The notes: generated by a model not told the origin, from the sequence alone. Counted from the first letter of the stretch, positions 1 through 9,308 are shown. The stretch: 12,399 nt of DNA from Calditrichaeota bacterium AABM5.125.24 (GCA_002127415.1 MWJR01000358.1:1-12399), one strand, 5' to 3'. A program made the numbers and translations.

Positions 1-2
1 GC

Positions 3-506
3 AGCCTTCCCGGCGAGGCACTGCACACCCTTTTCGGACTGTTCCTTCTGCTCGCTGCTGTGTATCTGGCCTTTAACCGGGGCGGATCCAAGTCGACCGA
101 ATCTTACCTGATCCGACGGGAGTGGCTGGCAGTGGTGGGGTTTTTCATCGGGGTGGTCGCTGCCTGGTTCGGGGTGGGGGGAGGCATCCTGATGGTGCCG
201 GCCTTCATCTTTCTGTTTCGGTTTCCGGTCGGTAAGGTCGCCGGGACATCCTCTGCCGTGGCGTTCCTGATAGTCATCTCCGGTGTGGTAGGTTATCTGC
301 TATACGGCGGCCAGCGGGCGGTCGATGCACCGGGGTTCTGGGGGGTGGTCGATCTGACGTTAGCAGTTCCGATAGCGGTGGGGAGCTCCCTGACAGCCGG
401 CATCGGAGCTCAATTGAACAAGCGATACGGGGGAGCCGTCTATCGACGGGCATTCGCCCTGCTCCTGGCTACGGTGGCGGTGTGGATGCTGATCATTGGA
501 AAATGA
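3..506 (+). CDS. TauE/SafE family sulfite/anion exporter, 5'-truncated by window edge
   Basis: Membrane permease of the TauE/SafE (formerly DUF81) family; members are proposed to export sulfite, sulfoacetate or other small organosulfur anions across the inner membrane. The frame is open from base 3 to the TGA at 504-506 with no stop, so the visible 167 codons are the C-terminal part of a protein that normally has about 250-300 residues. Several hydrophobic helices are visible. The family repeat motif appears as GVGGGILMVPAF at about bases 171-206, followed by a GTSSAVAFLIV helix at about bases 243-275; this is the second of the two internal repeats usual in the family. A GTG at 60 could be taken for a start, but the upstream in-frame residues (LHTLFGLFLLLAAVYLAF) form a good membrane helix, so the gene very probably begins outside the window. 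The substrate cannot be told from sequence. Confidence 0.9.
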   Translation, partial: SLPGEALHTLFGLFLLLAAVYLAFNRGGSKSTESYLIRREWLAVVGFFIGVVAAWFGVGGGILMVPAFIFLFRFPVGKVAGTSSAVAFLIVISGVVGYLLYGGQRAVDAPGFWGVVDLTLAVPIAVGSSLTAGIGAQLNKRYGGAVYRRAFALLLATVAVWMLIIGK

Positions 507-511
507 ACCTT

Positions 512-539
512 GTGCTGTCACGCTGAAGTGCGACAGCAC
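512..539. repeat. Palindromic repeat, copy A
   Basis: Perfect 8-bp inverted repeat, GTGCTGTC (512-519) and GACAGCAC (532-539), around a 12-nt loop, six bases after the TauE stop codon. It shares arms and the internal GAAGTG with a second hairpin at 8410-8442, so the two look like copies of one dispersed element. No T-run follows on either strand, so it is not a classical intrinsic terminator, though it could protect the mRNA 3' end. Confidence 0.7.
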
Positions 540-554
540 GTTCCAATTCTACTA

Positions 555-582
555 TTCATCATTCATCACTCATCGTTCATCA
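555..582. repeat. Heptanucleotide tandem repeat (TTCATCA), 4 units
   Basis: Four consecutive 7-bp units: TTCATCA, TTCATCA, CTCATCG, TTCATCA. Non-coding spacer DNA between the exporter and the lipoprotein. It is one of three unrelated heptamer arrays in the window, the others being at 8359-8379 and 9405-9487. Confidence 0.8.
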
Positions 583-640
583 CCCGTTATTTCCTCGTCC
601 AATCACTTGCGCTCCCACCTCTGAGCTCTTACCTTTCGGT

Positions 641-668
641 TGTGCAATATTTGCACACATCGGTGCAA
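641..668. promoter_or_regulatory. Operator-like palindrome plus a third half-site
   Basis: A perfect inverted repeat TGTGCAA (641-647), 3-nt spacer, TTGCACA (651-657) is followed by a third half-site GTGCAA at 663-668. Half-sites therefore run GTGCAA, TTGCAC, GTGCAA. The cluster ends 17 bases before a TATAAT box (686-691) and 57 bases before the lipoprotein start, where a repressor or activator site would be expected. The regulator is unknown; the match to an operator is inferred only from symmetry and position. Confidence 0.45.
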
Positions 669-685
669 AGCGGGCGCCGGTGCTT

Positions 686-691
686 TATAAT
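686..691 (+). promoter_or_regulatory. Possible -10 box (TATAAT) for the lipoprotein operon
   Basis: An exact TATAAT lies 34 bases upstream of the ATG at 725. With a 17-bp spacer the -35 position is GTGCAA (663-668), a poor match to TTGACA that coincides with the third operator-like half-site. The promoter may depend on an activator or may not be a sigma-70 promoter at all. Confidence 0.35.
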
Positions 692-709
692 ATCTGCGGG
701 TTATTATTC

Positions 710-715
710 AGGAGG
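710..715 (+). promoter_or_regulatory. Shine-Dalgarno AGGAGG deciding the lipoprotein start
   Basis: A perfect AGGAGG 9 nt before the ATG at 725. It excludes the longer in-frame reading from 680. It is the best ribosome binding site on the + strand of this window; the downstream + strand genes show none and probably rely on coupling. Confidence 0.8.
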
Positions 716-724
716 TTGTGGCTT

Positions 725-1747
725 ATGCCGAAGCAGGTCCTTCAGGCGGCCTTGCTGTCGGCCTTTTTGACCCTCTCCGGCTGCGAATGGGACCCTCCAC
801 ACGACAACCCCCTCGACTCCACGCATCCAGATTACCAGCCGGTCGGAAAGCTCAGGATTCATGTGCAAACAAATATCGGCCGACACATCCAGGATGCAAC
901 CGTTCTGCTGAACAAGGAAGGGGAACAGGGACGATTCAGCCTGACAGGAGGTTCAGGGGAGGCCTTTTTCACCGAGCTACCGGTCGGGAACTGGCTGGCA
1001 GTCGCCTTCCGGGATGTGGTCCCCGATACCATCTATGAGCGCGACTCCCTGATGGTGACTGTCAACCAGGCGGCTGAGACCGACACCAGCATATACCTCG
1101 ATGCCCTTCCGTTCTTCGAAAGCACCGCCGTCAACGCCATAACCGAGGGACCCAGTCAGAACGAAGCGGTCAGCTTTCTGCGGATGACTGCACGCGTGAA
1201 TGACCCCGACGGCCCGGGTGACCTGTGGCGGATCAACTGGAACCTGCTCGATATCATCAGGGGCTCTCTGGAATACCGGCCGGACCCCGACTCCGCTTAC
1301 TGGTGGGCCGAGATGCCCAGCGACTCCTTCCCCACCGGCAACCTCGAGAGCGTGCGCACCCTCCCCTTCACCTTTGAGGCCGTGGACCGGGACACCAACT
1401 CGTCCGTCTCCAATCCTACCTACCTGGCGCGGGTCATCGACAATATACCCGAGTTGGAGACCATCGCCGATGACATCCAGCCGGTCAAGATCAGATGGTT
1501 CTACACCGCCTGGGATGAGGAGTTTGGCGATACTTTGCTCTTCAACTACCTGGTGAGAATCTACTCCCTTGTTCAGGAACCGGTGGTGGTATATGACACC
1601 CTGCTGGTCCCGAACCGCGGCTCCTTCAACGAACACACAGTCACCACACACGACTTCAGTTTCGGCCACTACTCGTGCGAGATCTGGGTCCTGGATCTGT
1701 TCGGCAACAGCTCCCGCTCCTCAAGAACCTTCCAGATCTCAGACTAA
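725..1747 (+). CDS. Outer-membrane or surface lipoprotein with carboxypeptidase-regulatory-like domain
   Basis: A 340-residue secreted lipoprotein of unknown function. The ATG at 725 is chosen over the in-frame ATG at 680 because a strong AGGAGG (710-715) sits 9 nt upstream and the protein then begins with a clean signal peptide: K3, a hydrophobic core, and the lipobox LTLSGC with Cys20 as lipidation site. The following stretch, EWDPPHDNPLDSTHPDYQP, resembles the linker found after the lipidated Cys in many FCB-group lipoproteins (from memory). Residues about 39-130 look like a carboxypeptidase-regulatory or Ig-like beta-sandwich (tandem beta strands, 'TGGSGEAFFTELPVGNW'). The rest is beta-rich, with DPDGPGD typical of a second Ig-like fold. 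It is the first gene of the dense signalling run and 31 bases before the sigma-54 activator, so it may be an extracytoplasmic partner of the kinase, but no enzymatic motif is visible. Confidence 0.85.
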   Translation: MPKQVLQAALLSAFLTLSGCEWDPPHDNPLDSTHPDYQPVGKLRIHVQTNIGRHIQDATVLLNKEGEQGRFSLTGGSGEAFFTELPVGNWLAVAFRDVVPDTIYERDSLMVTVNQAAETDTSIYLDALPFFESTAVNAITEGPSQNEAVSFLRMTARVNDPDGPGDLWRINWNLLDIIRGSLEYRPDPDSAYWWAEMPSDSFPTGNLESVRTLPFTFEAVDRDTNSSVSNPTYLARVIDNIPELETIADDIQPVKIRWFYTAWDEEFGDTLLFNYLVRIYSLVQEPVVVYDTLLVPNRGSFNEHTVTTHDFSFGHYSCEIWVLDLFGNSSRSSRTFQISD

Positions 1748-1778
1748 TGAATAAACAGGTCTCAATCCCTCCGGTCAG

Positions 1779-3250
<1,472 letters not shown>

Positions 3251-3272
<22 letters not shown>

Positions 3273-5005
3273 GGCCCTACCGGGTCGATGCCGAGCTGGC
3301 TCACAGCAACATCTGCACGGTATATCGTGCCTATGAGTGGAAGCTCGACCGTCCGGTTCTGATTAAGAAACTCCACCCGCAGATAGCGCGGGATGAGGAG
3401 ATCCGCGACCGCTTCGCCCGGGAGGCTCAGATCTGCGCCAGGGTCAAGCACGATAACATAGTAGATATATACAGCTACTCCTCCGATCCCGAGCTGATGA
3501 TGGTGGTGCTCGAATTCGTTGACGGGCAGACCCTGGGGGAGCTGATCGCCTCACGAGGCAGGCTCGACTGGAAGGCGGCAGCAGCGATACTGTGGAGGGT
3601 GCTGAAGGGATTGGAATTCGCCCACTCCAAGGGGGTCATTCACCGGGATCTGAAGCCGGATAACATCCTGATCTCAAAGGATGGACAGGTCAAGATCGCC
3701 GACTTCGGCCTCGCCATCCTGGAAGAGGCCCCCAGGCTTACCCGGCAGGGAACCATCGTCGGCACACCCGCCTATATGCCTCCCGAACAGATAAGCGGGG
3801 GCGACATAGATCATCGCAGCGACCTGTTCTCACTCGGCGCAACCTTCTACGAGGCGTTGACCGGAATATCGCCCTTCCGCTGCCAGACCTTCTCCGAGAC
3901 CATGAAACTGGTCCTGCACGGCCAACCCCAGCGCCCCTCTCTACTGGCAGAGGAGGTCCCGCCGGAGCTTGACCAGATCATCCTCAGACTCCTGGAGAAA
4001 CAGCCGACCAGGCGTTACGCCTCCGCCGAGCAGGCGTTAGGGGAGCTAAGGCAACTAATAGAACAAAGAGGGGTGGAGCTCGAACCGAGGTTAATCCAGC
4101 AGCACTTAACCGGGCCTGGTGAGCCCCGCGCACATCTTCAGACCCGCGCTCCCTCAACCACCGTCATCACAACCCCCCTCAAGAGTCTAGTCCCGGTCTG
4201 GGCGCCTCTAACGGTGGCGGCGGCGACCATAGCCGCTGTCATTTTACTTCCCGGAACAAACGCCTTACTCGACACATCGGAGTATCGGGTCTCCAACAAA
4301 CTTATAGAGGCCGCACTTCAGGTTCCCGAAAGGGCAGCCGTGTCACAGGAGAATACTGAACAAAGTGAGCAGGAGACCCCAGCCCGGAACGCAATGAATA
4401 TAACACAACATGAACCTGATAATTTACGACCACAAACGCATCCCCCTCACGGACCGGTAATGTCTGAGCAGTCCACACAGGCAGTGGAGCTGGCTGCCAT
4501 TGAACCAGACGATACAGTTGCCGTCGAGCCGGAAAAGCCGTCTCCAGCGCTTCCGGGCCGCCTGCGTATCACCAGCACACCCTGGGCGAATGTGAGCATC
4601 GACCAGGCAGATTACGGTCCGACACCATTGACCGAAGCGATAGAGCTTCCACCCGGTGAATATCAAGTAGTGCTCACAAACGACCAATTCCCCACTCCGG
4701 TGTTGGAGACGGTCACAATCAAACCGGATGGAGAGTCACGCCTGGACGTGAATCTGTGGAGTAACTTTGGTGTGGTTCGTATACTTACTGTCGAACCATG
4801 GGCAAAGATCTTAATCGATAATCAACTCAAAGGTGAAACCCCAATGGCCCGGCCGATTATCTTGACCTTTGGCAAACACACCCTTGAGCTGCACAATCCG
4901 GGTTATAAAGTATGGCGGCGGGCGCTGATTCTTAGCCGTGAAAACTCGTCCATCGAAATCTCTACCAAACTCGAGCCGCTGGAAAGCCATAGTCAGATTC
5001 GATAA
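3251..5005 (+). CDS. Membrane-anchored Hanks-type Ser/Thr protein kinase with two C-terminal PEGA domains
   Basis: A 584-residue protein kinase. The catalytic domain (about 8-270) has the VLIK lysine (K39), a candidate helix-C glutamate in REAQI (E58), HRDLKPDN (131-138), DFG (151-153), an activation segment ending GTPAYMPPEQ, and DLFSLGATFYEALTG. The glycine-rich loop is degenerate: where GxGxxG is expected the sequence reads LAHSNICTVYRA. One membrane helix follows (about 314-334), then a variable Glu/Pro/Thr-rich linker (340-435) and two PEGA domains (about 436-503 and 507-577), predicted to be periplasmic. PEGA domains are thought to bind surface polymers or proteins. The ATG lies inside the 3' end of the sigma-54 activator gene, a 22-nt overlap in another frame, implying translational coupling. 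The activator, with its Ser/Thr-rich tail, is an obvious candidate substrate (inference). Catalytic activity is likely but not certain given the altered loop. Confidence 0.93.
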
Positions 5006-5011
5006 ACATAT

Positions 5012-5677
5012 ATGAGGTTCCATCGCCATCTGGGACGGATTGCATCCGCACTCATCTTCCCCCACTACTGCCCATCGTGCGGAGAACTATGGGAGGACGG
5101 CGCGGGGTGGATTTGTCCCGACTGCTGGACTGAACTGCCACCCGCCGGCAACGGCATATGGCAAAAGGAGCCGGCTCTGAGGGGCAGGGTAACGGCGGCG
5201 CTGCACTACGGCGGCATGACACGCGACCTGGTTCACCATATGAAGTATCGCGGCCGGGACGACGTGGCTCGGAAGCTGGGACAGAAAGGGGCTCAGACGT
5301 TAATCGACCGCGGAGATGCCGGCCGGTTCACCGCGATAGTTCCGGTGCCGCTGCATCCGGTCCGGGTGCGCGAACGTGGCTACGACCAGAACCTTTGCAT
5401 CGCCGGGAGTATATCCGACAGGCTCAAGGCTCCGGTCATCAGCGACCTCATCTGCCGTATCCGTAACACGCCGCCGCAGGCCCGCCTCTCCGACCACGAG
5501 CGGCAGGCGAATATGAAAGGGGCTTTCGCTCCGACCGGCCGGGAAAAACCACATCCGACCGGGACCGTGCTGCTGCTGGATGACGTCATCCATACCGGCG
5601 CAACTGCGACAGGCTGCATCAGGGCATTGAACAAGATTGGCATTACCGACATCAAGGTTCTTGCCATCTGCGGGTAG
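5012..5677 (+). CDS. comF: ComF family protein (phosphoribosyltransferase fold)
   Basis: A 221-residue ComF-family protein. ComF homologues have a type I phosphoribosyltransferase fold and in naturally competent bacteria are needed for DNA uptake or processing, but many carriers are not known to be competent and the reaction is undefined. Visible features: an N-terminal four-cysteine zinc ribbon (C20, C23, C35, C38), the VPVPLHPVRVRERGYDQN segment, the ARLSDHERQANMKGAF segment and the PRPP-binding loop VLLLDDVIHTGAT near the C-terminus. Length matches the family. It starts 6 nt after the kinase stop codon, so it is probably the last gene of the same transcript. No Shine-Dalgarno is evident. 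The symbol is by family only; a role in signalling is not implied by anything but position. Confidence 0.9.
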   Translation: MRFHRHLGRIASALIFPHYCPSCGELWEDGAGWICPDCWTELPPAGNGIWQKEPALRGRVTAALHYGGMTRDLVHHMKYRGRDDVARKLGQKGAQTLIDRGDAGRFTAIVPVPLHPVRVRERGYDQNLCIAGSISDRLKAPVISDLICRIRNTPPQARLSDHERQANMKGAFAPTGREKPHPTGTVLLLDDVIHTGATATGCIRALNKIGITDIKVLAICG

Positions 5678-5715
5678 CACCCTATTCAGCCGTCATAACG
5701 CAGGGACGATAAACG

Positions 5716-5721
5716 TATAAT
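5716..5721 (+). promoter_or_regulatory. Possible -10 box (TATAAT) upstream of the HD-GYP gene
   Basis: The 83-nt spacer 5678-5760 is clearly more AT-rich than its surroundings and holds an exact TATAAT 39 nt before the ATG at 5761, but no good -35 element 16-18 nt upstream. It may give the HD-GYP/prmC pair its own transcription start. Low confidence. Confidence 0.3.
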
Positions 5722-5760
5722 AAAACAACGGTTATAGAATAAAACAGATATGGACCGGTG

Positions 5761-7446
5761 ATGACAAAGACGCAATCGACCCCGGAGACACTGGAGCTTT
5801 CGTCCGATCGGCAGATAAACGAGCTGCTGAACGACGTGGTGGGACGACTCAAAGAGTATGCAGAGTCTCAGACCAAACACATAAACCAGCTTGCCAAGAT
5901 AGGGGTGGCGCTCTCATCCACCGTCAAGCTGGACAACCTACTGGAGATGATCGTCGATCAGGCGCGCTCCTTCACCCGCTCAGACGGCGGCACCCTCTAC
6001 CTGGTCAGCGACGACGAACAGTCCCTCAACTTCACCATCGTTCAGAACGAGACCTTGAAGACCCGGATGGGCGGTGCTACCGGTGAGCCGATCAACTGGC
6101 CGCCGGTGCCGCTGACGATTGACGGCAAGCCCAACAACTTCAACGTCTGCGCCTATGCCGCCAACAGCGGCGAGATCGTCAACATCCCCGACGTATATGA
6201 GGCCGAAGGGTTCAACTTTGAAGGAACCCGCAAGTTCGACGCCGGAACCGGCTATCGCTCTAAGTCAATGCTGGTCATCCCGATGCGCGACCACGAGGGG
6301 GAGATCATCGGGGTTCTGCAGCTGATAAACGCCCGTGATCCGTCCACCCGGGAGACCCTGCCCTTCGCGCCGGAGTTCCTGGAGCTGACGGCATCCCTGG
6401 CCTCGCAGGCGGCGGTGGCCATCACCAACGCCAGGCTGATCCGCGACCTGCAGAACCTGTTCGAATCGTTCATTAAGACCATCGCCACCGCCATCGACGA
6501 AAAATCACCTTACACCGGTGGCCATATCTCGCGGGTCGCCAACCTGACCATGGAGATCGCCGACCGGATCAACCAGGCCGAAGAGGGGCCTTACGCCGAT
6601 ACACACTTCACCGAGGATGAACTGACCGAGCTGCGGCTGGCCGCCTGGCTGCACGATACCGGCAAGATTACCACCCCCGAGTATGTGGTCGATAAGCGGA
6701 CCAAGCTCGAGACCATCTTCGACCGCAAGGAGCTGGTCAGGCTCCGCTTCGAGCTGGCCATTGTCAACTCCCGTCTGAAGACCGTCGAACTTGGTGCAGC
6801 GCTACCCCACTCCACCGGCGATGACGTGGAACTCAAGCGGCTCATATCCGAAACCGAACAGCGATGCCAGAAGCTGCTGGACGACGCCAGATTCGTGCTG
6901 AATTGCAACACCACCCAGGAGTTCGTTCCCGATGAGGTCATCGAGAGGCTGAAGGGTATCGCAGGATCCAGCATAGAAACCAGCGAAGGCCAGGAACAAC
7001 TGCTGAGCGATGACGAGCTCCAGAACCTGGAGATACGCAAAGGGAATCTGACCACCGAAGAGCGCAAAATTATCGAAGACCACGTGGTCGTCACCAAAAA
7101 GATGCTGGGACAGCTTCCCTTCCCGAAGAAGATGCGCAACGTGCCCTTCATCGCCGGTGCACACCACGAGAAGCTAAACGGCAAAGGCTATCCGGACGGC
7201 CTTACCGCCGACCAGATACCGCTGCAGGTCCGGATTATGACCCTGGCGGACATATTCGAGGCGCTCACCGCCAAAGACCGGCCCTACAAACCGGCCAAGA
7301 ATATGTCGGAAGTGCTGAAGATCCTGGGCTTTATGGTCAAAGACGGCGAGCTGGACGGGGACCTGGTCCAGTTCTTCACCGACCAGAAGATGCACATCGA
7401 ATATGCCCATCAGCACCTCGATCCCTCCCAGCTCGACATCGAATAG
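5761..7446 (+). CDS. GAF-HD-GYP domain protein, putative cyclic-di-GMP phosphodiesterase
   Basis: A 561-residue cytoplasmic signalling protein; HD-GYP domains typically hydrolyse cyclic-di-GMP. The ATG at 5761 is used; a GTG directly before it (5758) would add one residue, and neither has a clear Shine-Dalgarno. Residues 1-45 look helical. A GAF domain spans about 45-220 (LAKIGVALSSTVKLDNLLEMI to GVLQLINA). The HD-GYP domain starts near 237 (AIDEKSPYTGGHISRV), with the metal-binding pair in LHDTGK (H298, D299) and the signature HHEKLNGKGYP (468-478), then LADIFEALTAKDRPYK. About 170 residues separate HD and HHE, roughly 100 more than in compact HD-GYP proteins; the insert is charged, helical-looking and begins KLETIFDRKELVRLRFE. 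I recall a similar insert in other proteobacterial GAF/HD-GYP proteins, so this is probably a known subclass. The stop codon directly abuts prmC. Confidence 0.93.
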   Translation: MTKTQSTPETLELSSDRQINELLNDVVGRLKEYAESQTKHINQLAKIGVALSSTVKLDNLLEMIVDQARSFTRSDGGTLYLVSDDEQSLNFTIVQNETLKTRMGGATGEPINWPPVPLTIDGKPNNFNVCAYAANSGEIVNIPDVYEAEGFNFEGTRKFDAGTGYRSKSMLVIPMRDHEGEIIGVLQLINARDPSTRETLPFAPEFLELTASLASQAAVAITNARLIRDLQNLFESFIKTIATAIDEKSPYTGGHISRVANLTMEIADRINQAEEGPYADTHFTEDELTELRLAAWLHDTGKITTPEYVVDKRTKLETIFDRKELVRLRFELAIVNSRLKTVELGAALPHSTGDDVELKRLISETEQRCQKLLDDARFVLNCNTTQEFVPDEVIERLKGIAGSSIETSEGQEQLLSDDELQNLEIRKGNLTTEERKIIEDHVVVTKKMLGQLPFPKKMRNVPFIAGAHHEKLNGKGYPDGLTADQIPLQVRIMTLADIFEALTAKDRPYKPAKNMSEVLKILGFMVKDGELDGDLVQFFTDQKMHIEYAHQHLDPSQLDIE

Positions 7447-8355
7447 ATGCAGCAGCCTTCAAGCCTTTCCAACAACTTAACAACGGAACCCAACTCAATT
7501 GGCGCGGCACTCCTGGAGGGGGCGACACGACTGAAGCATTGCCAGGTTCTCCGACCGCGCCGTCACGCCGAGCTGCTCCTGGAAAGCGCCCTCGGCATCG
7601 AACGCACCGAGCTCTACATCAGAGCCCGGGAACCTTTGTCAGATACAGCGAGGGAACACTACGAGACCCTCTTGAGGCACCGCGAAGGGGGTGAACCGGT
7701 TCAGCATATCGTGGGCTGGGCGCCGTTCTATGGCCGTCGGTTCCTGGTCGGAAAGGGGGTGTTCATCCCGCGCTTTGAGACCGAACTGCTGGTCGAGAGG
7801 CTGCTGACGCGGTGGCGGGAGGAGCCCCCTCCCGACGAGCCTGTCGAGCTCCTCGACCTCTGCTGCGGCTGCGGAGCGGTGGGGCTCACGGTGGCGGCTG
7901 AACTCCCTCAGACGCGGGTGACTCTGACCGATAATTCAGAGATCGCTCTCGAATACAGCGCCCGCAACGCCCTGGCCCTGCAGGTCAACGACCGGGTGGA
8001 TATTGTCCTGTGGGACGCCCTGAACGACCCCCCCCACGAATGGCAGGGTCGCTTCCACTACATCCTGGCCAATCCGCCCTACATCCCGGCCGCCGATCTG
8101 CCCGGGCTTCCGCGCGACGTCCGCGAAGGGGAACCGCGCGACGCTATCACCGACAACGCCGACGGACTCAGCTTCTACAGGCGTTGGGTGGAGACGTTGC
8201 CGCTGGTTATGCAACCGGGCGGATGTCTGTTCGTCGAGTGCGGCGACGGAGCGGCGGGAAGGATGAAAGAGATCATCACTGCTGCCTTCTCAGACATAAA
8301 GACTACTAAAGATTTGAACGGAATGGATAGGATGGCGGAGGGGATAAGGCTATAG
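7447..8355 (+). CDS. prmC: Release factor glutamine methyltransferase PrmC (HemK)
   Basis: A 302-residue SAM-dependent methyltransferase that would methylate the Gln of the GGQ motif in peptide release factors RF1/RF2, improving translation termination. The N-terminal helical domain (about 15-100) has the substrate-binding region GEPVQHIVGWAPFYGRRF and FIPRFETE. The SAM-binding motif I is LDLCCGCG (136-143), where LDLGTGSG is more usual. The catalytic NPPY is at 209-212 (LANPPYIP), followed by the DNADGLSFYRRW region typical of PrmC. Length and motif order fit the family closely. The ATG immediately follows the TAG of the HD-GYP gene with no Shine-Dalgarno, so translation is probably coupled. 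In many bacteria prmC sits next to prfA, which is not seen here. Confidence 0.93.
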   Translation: MQQPSSLSNNLTTEPNSIGAALLEGATRLKHCQVLRPRRHAELLLESALGIERTELYIRAREPLSDTAREHYETLLRHREGGEPVQHIVGWAPFYGRRFLVGKGVFIPRFETELLVERLLTRWREEPPPDEPVELLDLCCGCGAVGLTVAAELPQTRVTLTDNSEIALEYSARNALALQVNDRVDIVLWDALNDPPHEWQGRFHYILANPPYIPAADLPGLPRDVREGEPRDAITDNADGLSFYRRWVETLPLVMQPGGCLFVECGDGAAGRMKEIITAAFSDIKTTKDLNGMDRMAEGIRL

Positions 8356-8358
8356 ATT

Positions 8359-8379
8359 TCGGATTGCGGATTGCGGATT
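8359..8379. repeat. Heptanucleotide tandem repeat (GCGGATT), 3 units
   Basis: Three consecutive 7-bp units, TCGGATT, GCGGATT, GCGGATT, beginning 4 nt after the prmC stop codon in the convergent spacer 8356-8447. Same period as, but different sequence from, the arrays at 555-582 and 9405-9487. Confidence 0.75.
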
Positions 8380-8409
8380 TTGAGCCATTAATGTGTCATT
8401 ATGATGTTT

Positions 8410-8442
8410 TGCTGTCACCCAGAAGTGTCAAGATGACAGCAC
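8410..8442. repeat. Palindromic repeat, copy B
   Basis: A perfect 8-bp inverted repeat, TGCTGTCA (8410-8417) and TGACAGCA (8434-8441), with a 16-nt loop, between the convergent prmC and DUF2520 genes. It shares the 5' TGCTGTCAC, the internal GAAGTG and the 3' GACAGCAC with copy A at 512-539. The placement would suit a bidirectional 3'-end structure, but neither strand shows a T-run after the stem. Confidence 0.7.
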
Positions 8443-8447
8443 AACCC

Positions 8448-9308
8448 TTAGTCGGTTAATATATCGTTTAATCTCTCCCTATTTAGCACCTCACCTAAAC
8501 ACTCTAAAAGAACACGGCTCAGCAGCCTGTAAGCGGCAGCAGCTTCGGGATATTCCTTCAGTGTTTCGAGATGTGAAGCGATGGTTCGGTCATCGCCGCG
8601 TCTGAGCGGGCCGGTGATGGCGTCCGGCAGCCCTCTGCGGACGATGTTGCTGGCAGTAGCCTTAATCAGCGGGCCGAGGGCTCGCAGCGATCTCTCCTCA
8701 TCCATCCCCACCTCTTTCAGCAGGTCCTGAGAGATTCCCACCAGCGACGCCATCAGGTTGCAGGCGAATACCCCTCCCAGATGATAGAGAGGCCTCATTC
8801 CCGGCGGCACACTGAAGGGAATCCCGCCCAGGTCCCGCGCCACCCGCTCGCCGAGCTCCACCGCCGCCGTATCGCCATCGATGCCGAAGGTTATCCCCTC
8901 CAGAAGCTCCGGCCCCTCGTCACCGGTGAAGGTCTGGAGCGGATGCCAGGCCAGCGGCAGAGCCCCGCAACGCCTGACCGGCTCCAGCGGCCCGGCTGAA
9001 ACGGCTCCGGCGGTATGAGCCACCACCGCCTGAGGCATGAACCCGCCCCGAGCGACGACCTCCCCGGCCAGCGGCTCGATCTGGCTGTCTCGCACGCACA
9101 GCACCAGGAAGCCCACCTCATCCGGCAATCCGTCGATACCTTCAATAACCGTAATGCCGGTCTCGCTCAGCCACGGGTCATCCGGTCGCCGCCGGGCAAC
9201 CACACCGGCCACGGGATACCCGGCCCGATGGAAGGCCCGCGCCAGAACCCGCCCCACCTTGCCGTAACCCACCACCGCCACAGGCGGCTTCTGATTGGAT
9301 GTTGACAT
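8448..9308 (-). CDS. Rossmann-fold DUF2520 domain protein
   Basis: A 286-residue protein of the Rossmann-like plus DUF2520 family, related to NAD(P)-dependent dehydrogenases such as the F420-dependent NADP reductase and 6-phosphogluconate dehydrogenase groups; the substrate is not established. The N-terminus has the dinucleotide-binding VAVVGYGKVGRVLARAF, then VARRRPDD after beta-2. The C-terminal helical DUF2520 part contains the family HPLQTF segment and a long helical region (FACNLMASLVGISQDLL). The ATG at 9308 is preferred over the in-frame ATG at 9326 because AGGGGA (9315-9320 on the minus strand) lies 6 nt upstream and the Rossmann strand then starts at the usual distance from the N-terminus. 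It converges on prmC and is read in the same direction as the C25 peptidase upstream, separated by a repeat-rich spacer. In some genomes this family neighbours pantothenate genes, not seen here. Confidence 0.88.
   Translation of the reverse strand: MSTSNQKPPVAVVGYGKVGRVLARAFHRAGYPVAGVVARRRPDDPWLSETGITVIEGIDGLPDEVGFLVLCVRDSQIEPLAGEVVARGGFMPQAVVAHTAGAVSAGPLEPVRRCGALPLAWHPLQTFTGDEGPELLEGITFGIDGDTAAVELGERVARDLGGIPFSVPPGMRPLYHLGGVFACNLMASLVGISQDLLKEVGMDEERSLRALGPLIKATASNIVRRGLPDAITGPLRRGDDRTIASHLETLKEYPEAAAAYRLLSRVLLECLGEVLNRERLNDILTD

Noticed and set aside
680..724. Longer N-terminus for the lipoprotein from the ATG at 680
   Set aside because: It would put 15 residues before the signal peptide, overlap the TATAAT box and ignore the AGGAGG at 710-715.
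510..770. Short plus-strand frame through the spacer and lipoprotein start
   Set aside because: It runs through the palindromic and heptamer repeats and overlaps the lipoprotein signal peptide in another frame; no ribosome binding site.
977..1669. Minus-strand frame (230 codons) within the lipoprotein gene
   Set aside because: The plus strand has a ribosome binding site, signal peptide and lipobox; the antisense frame has none.
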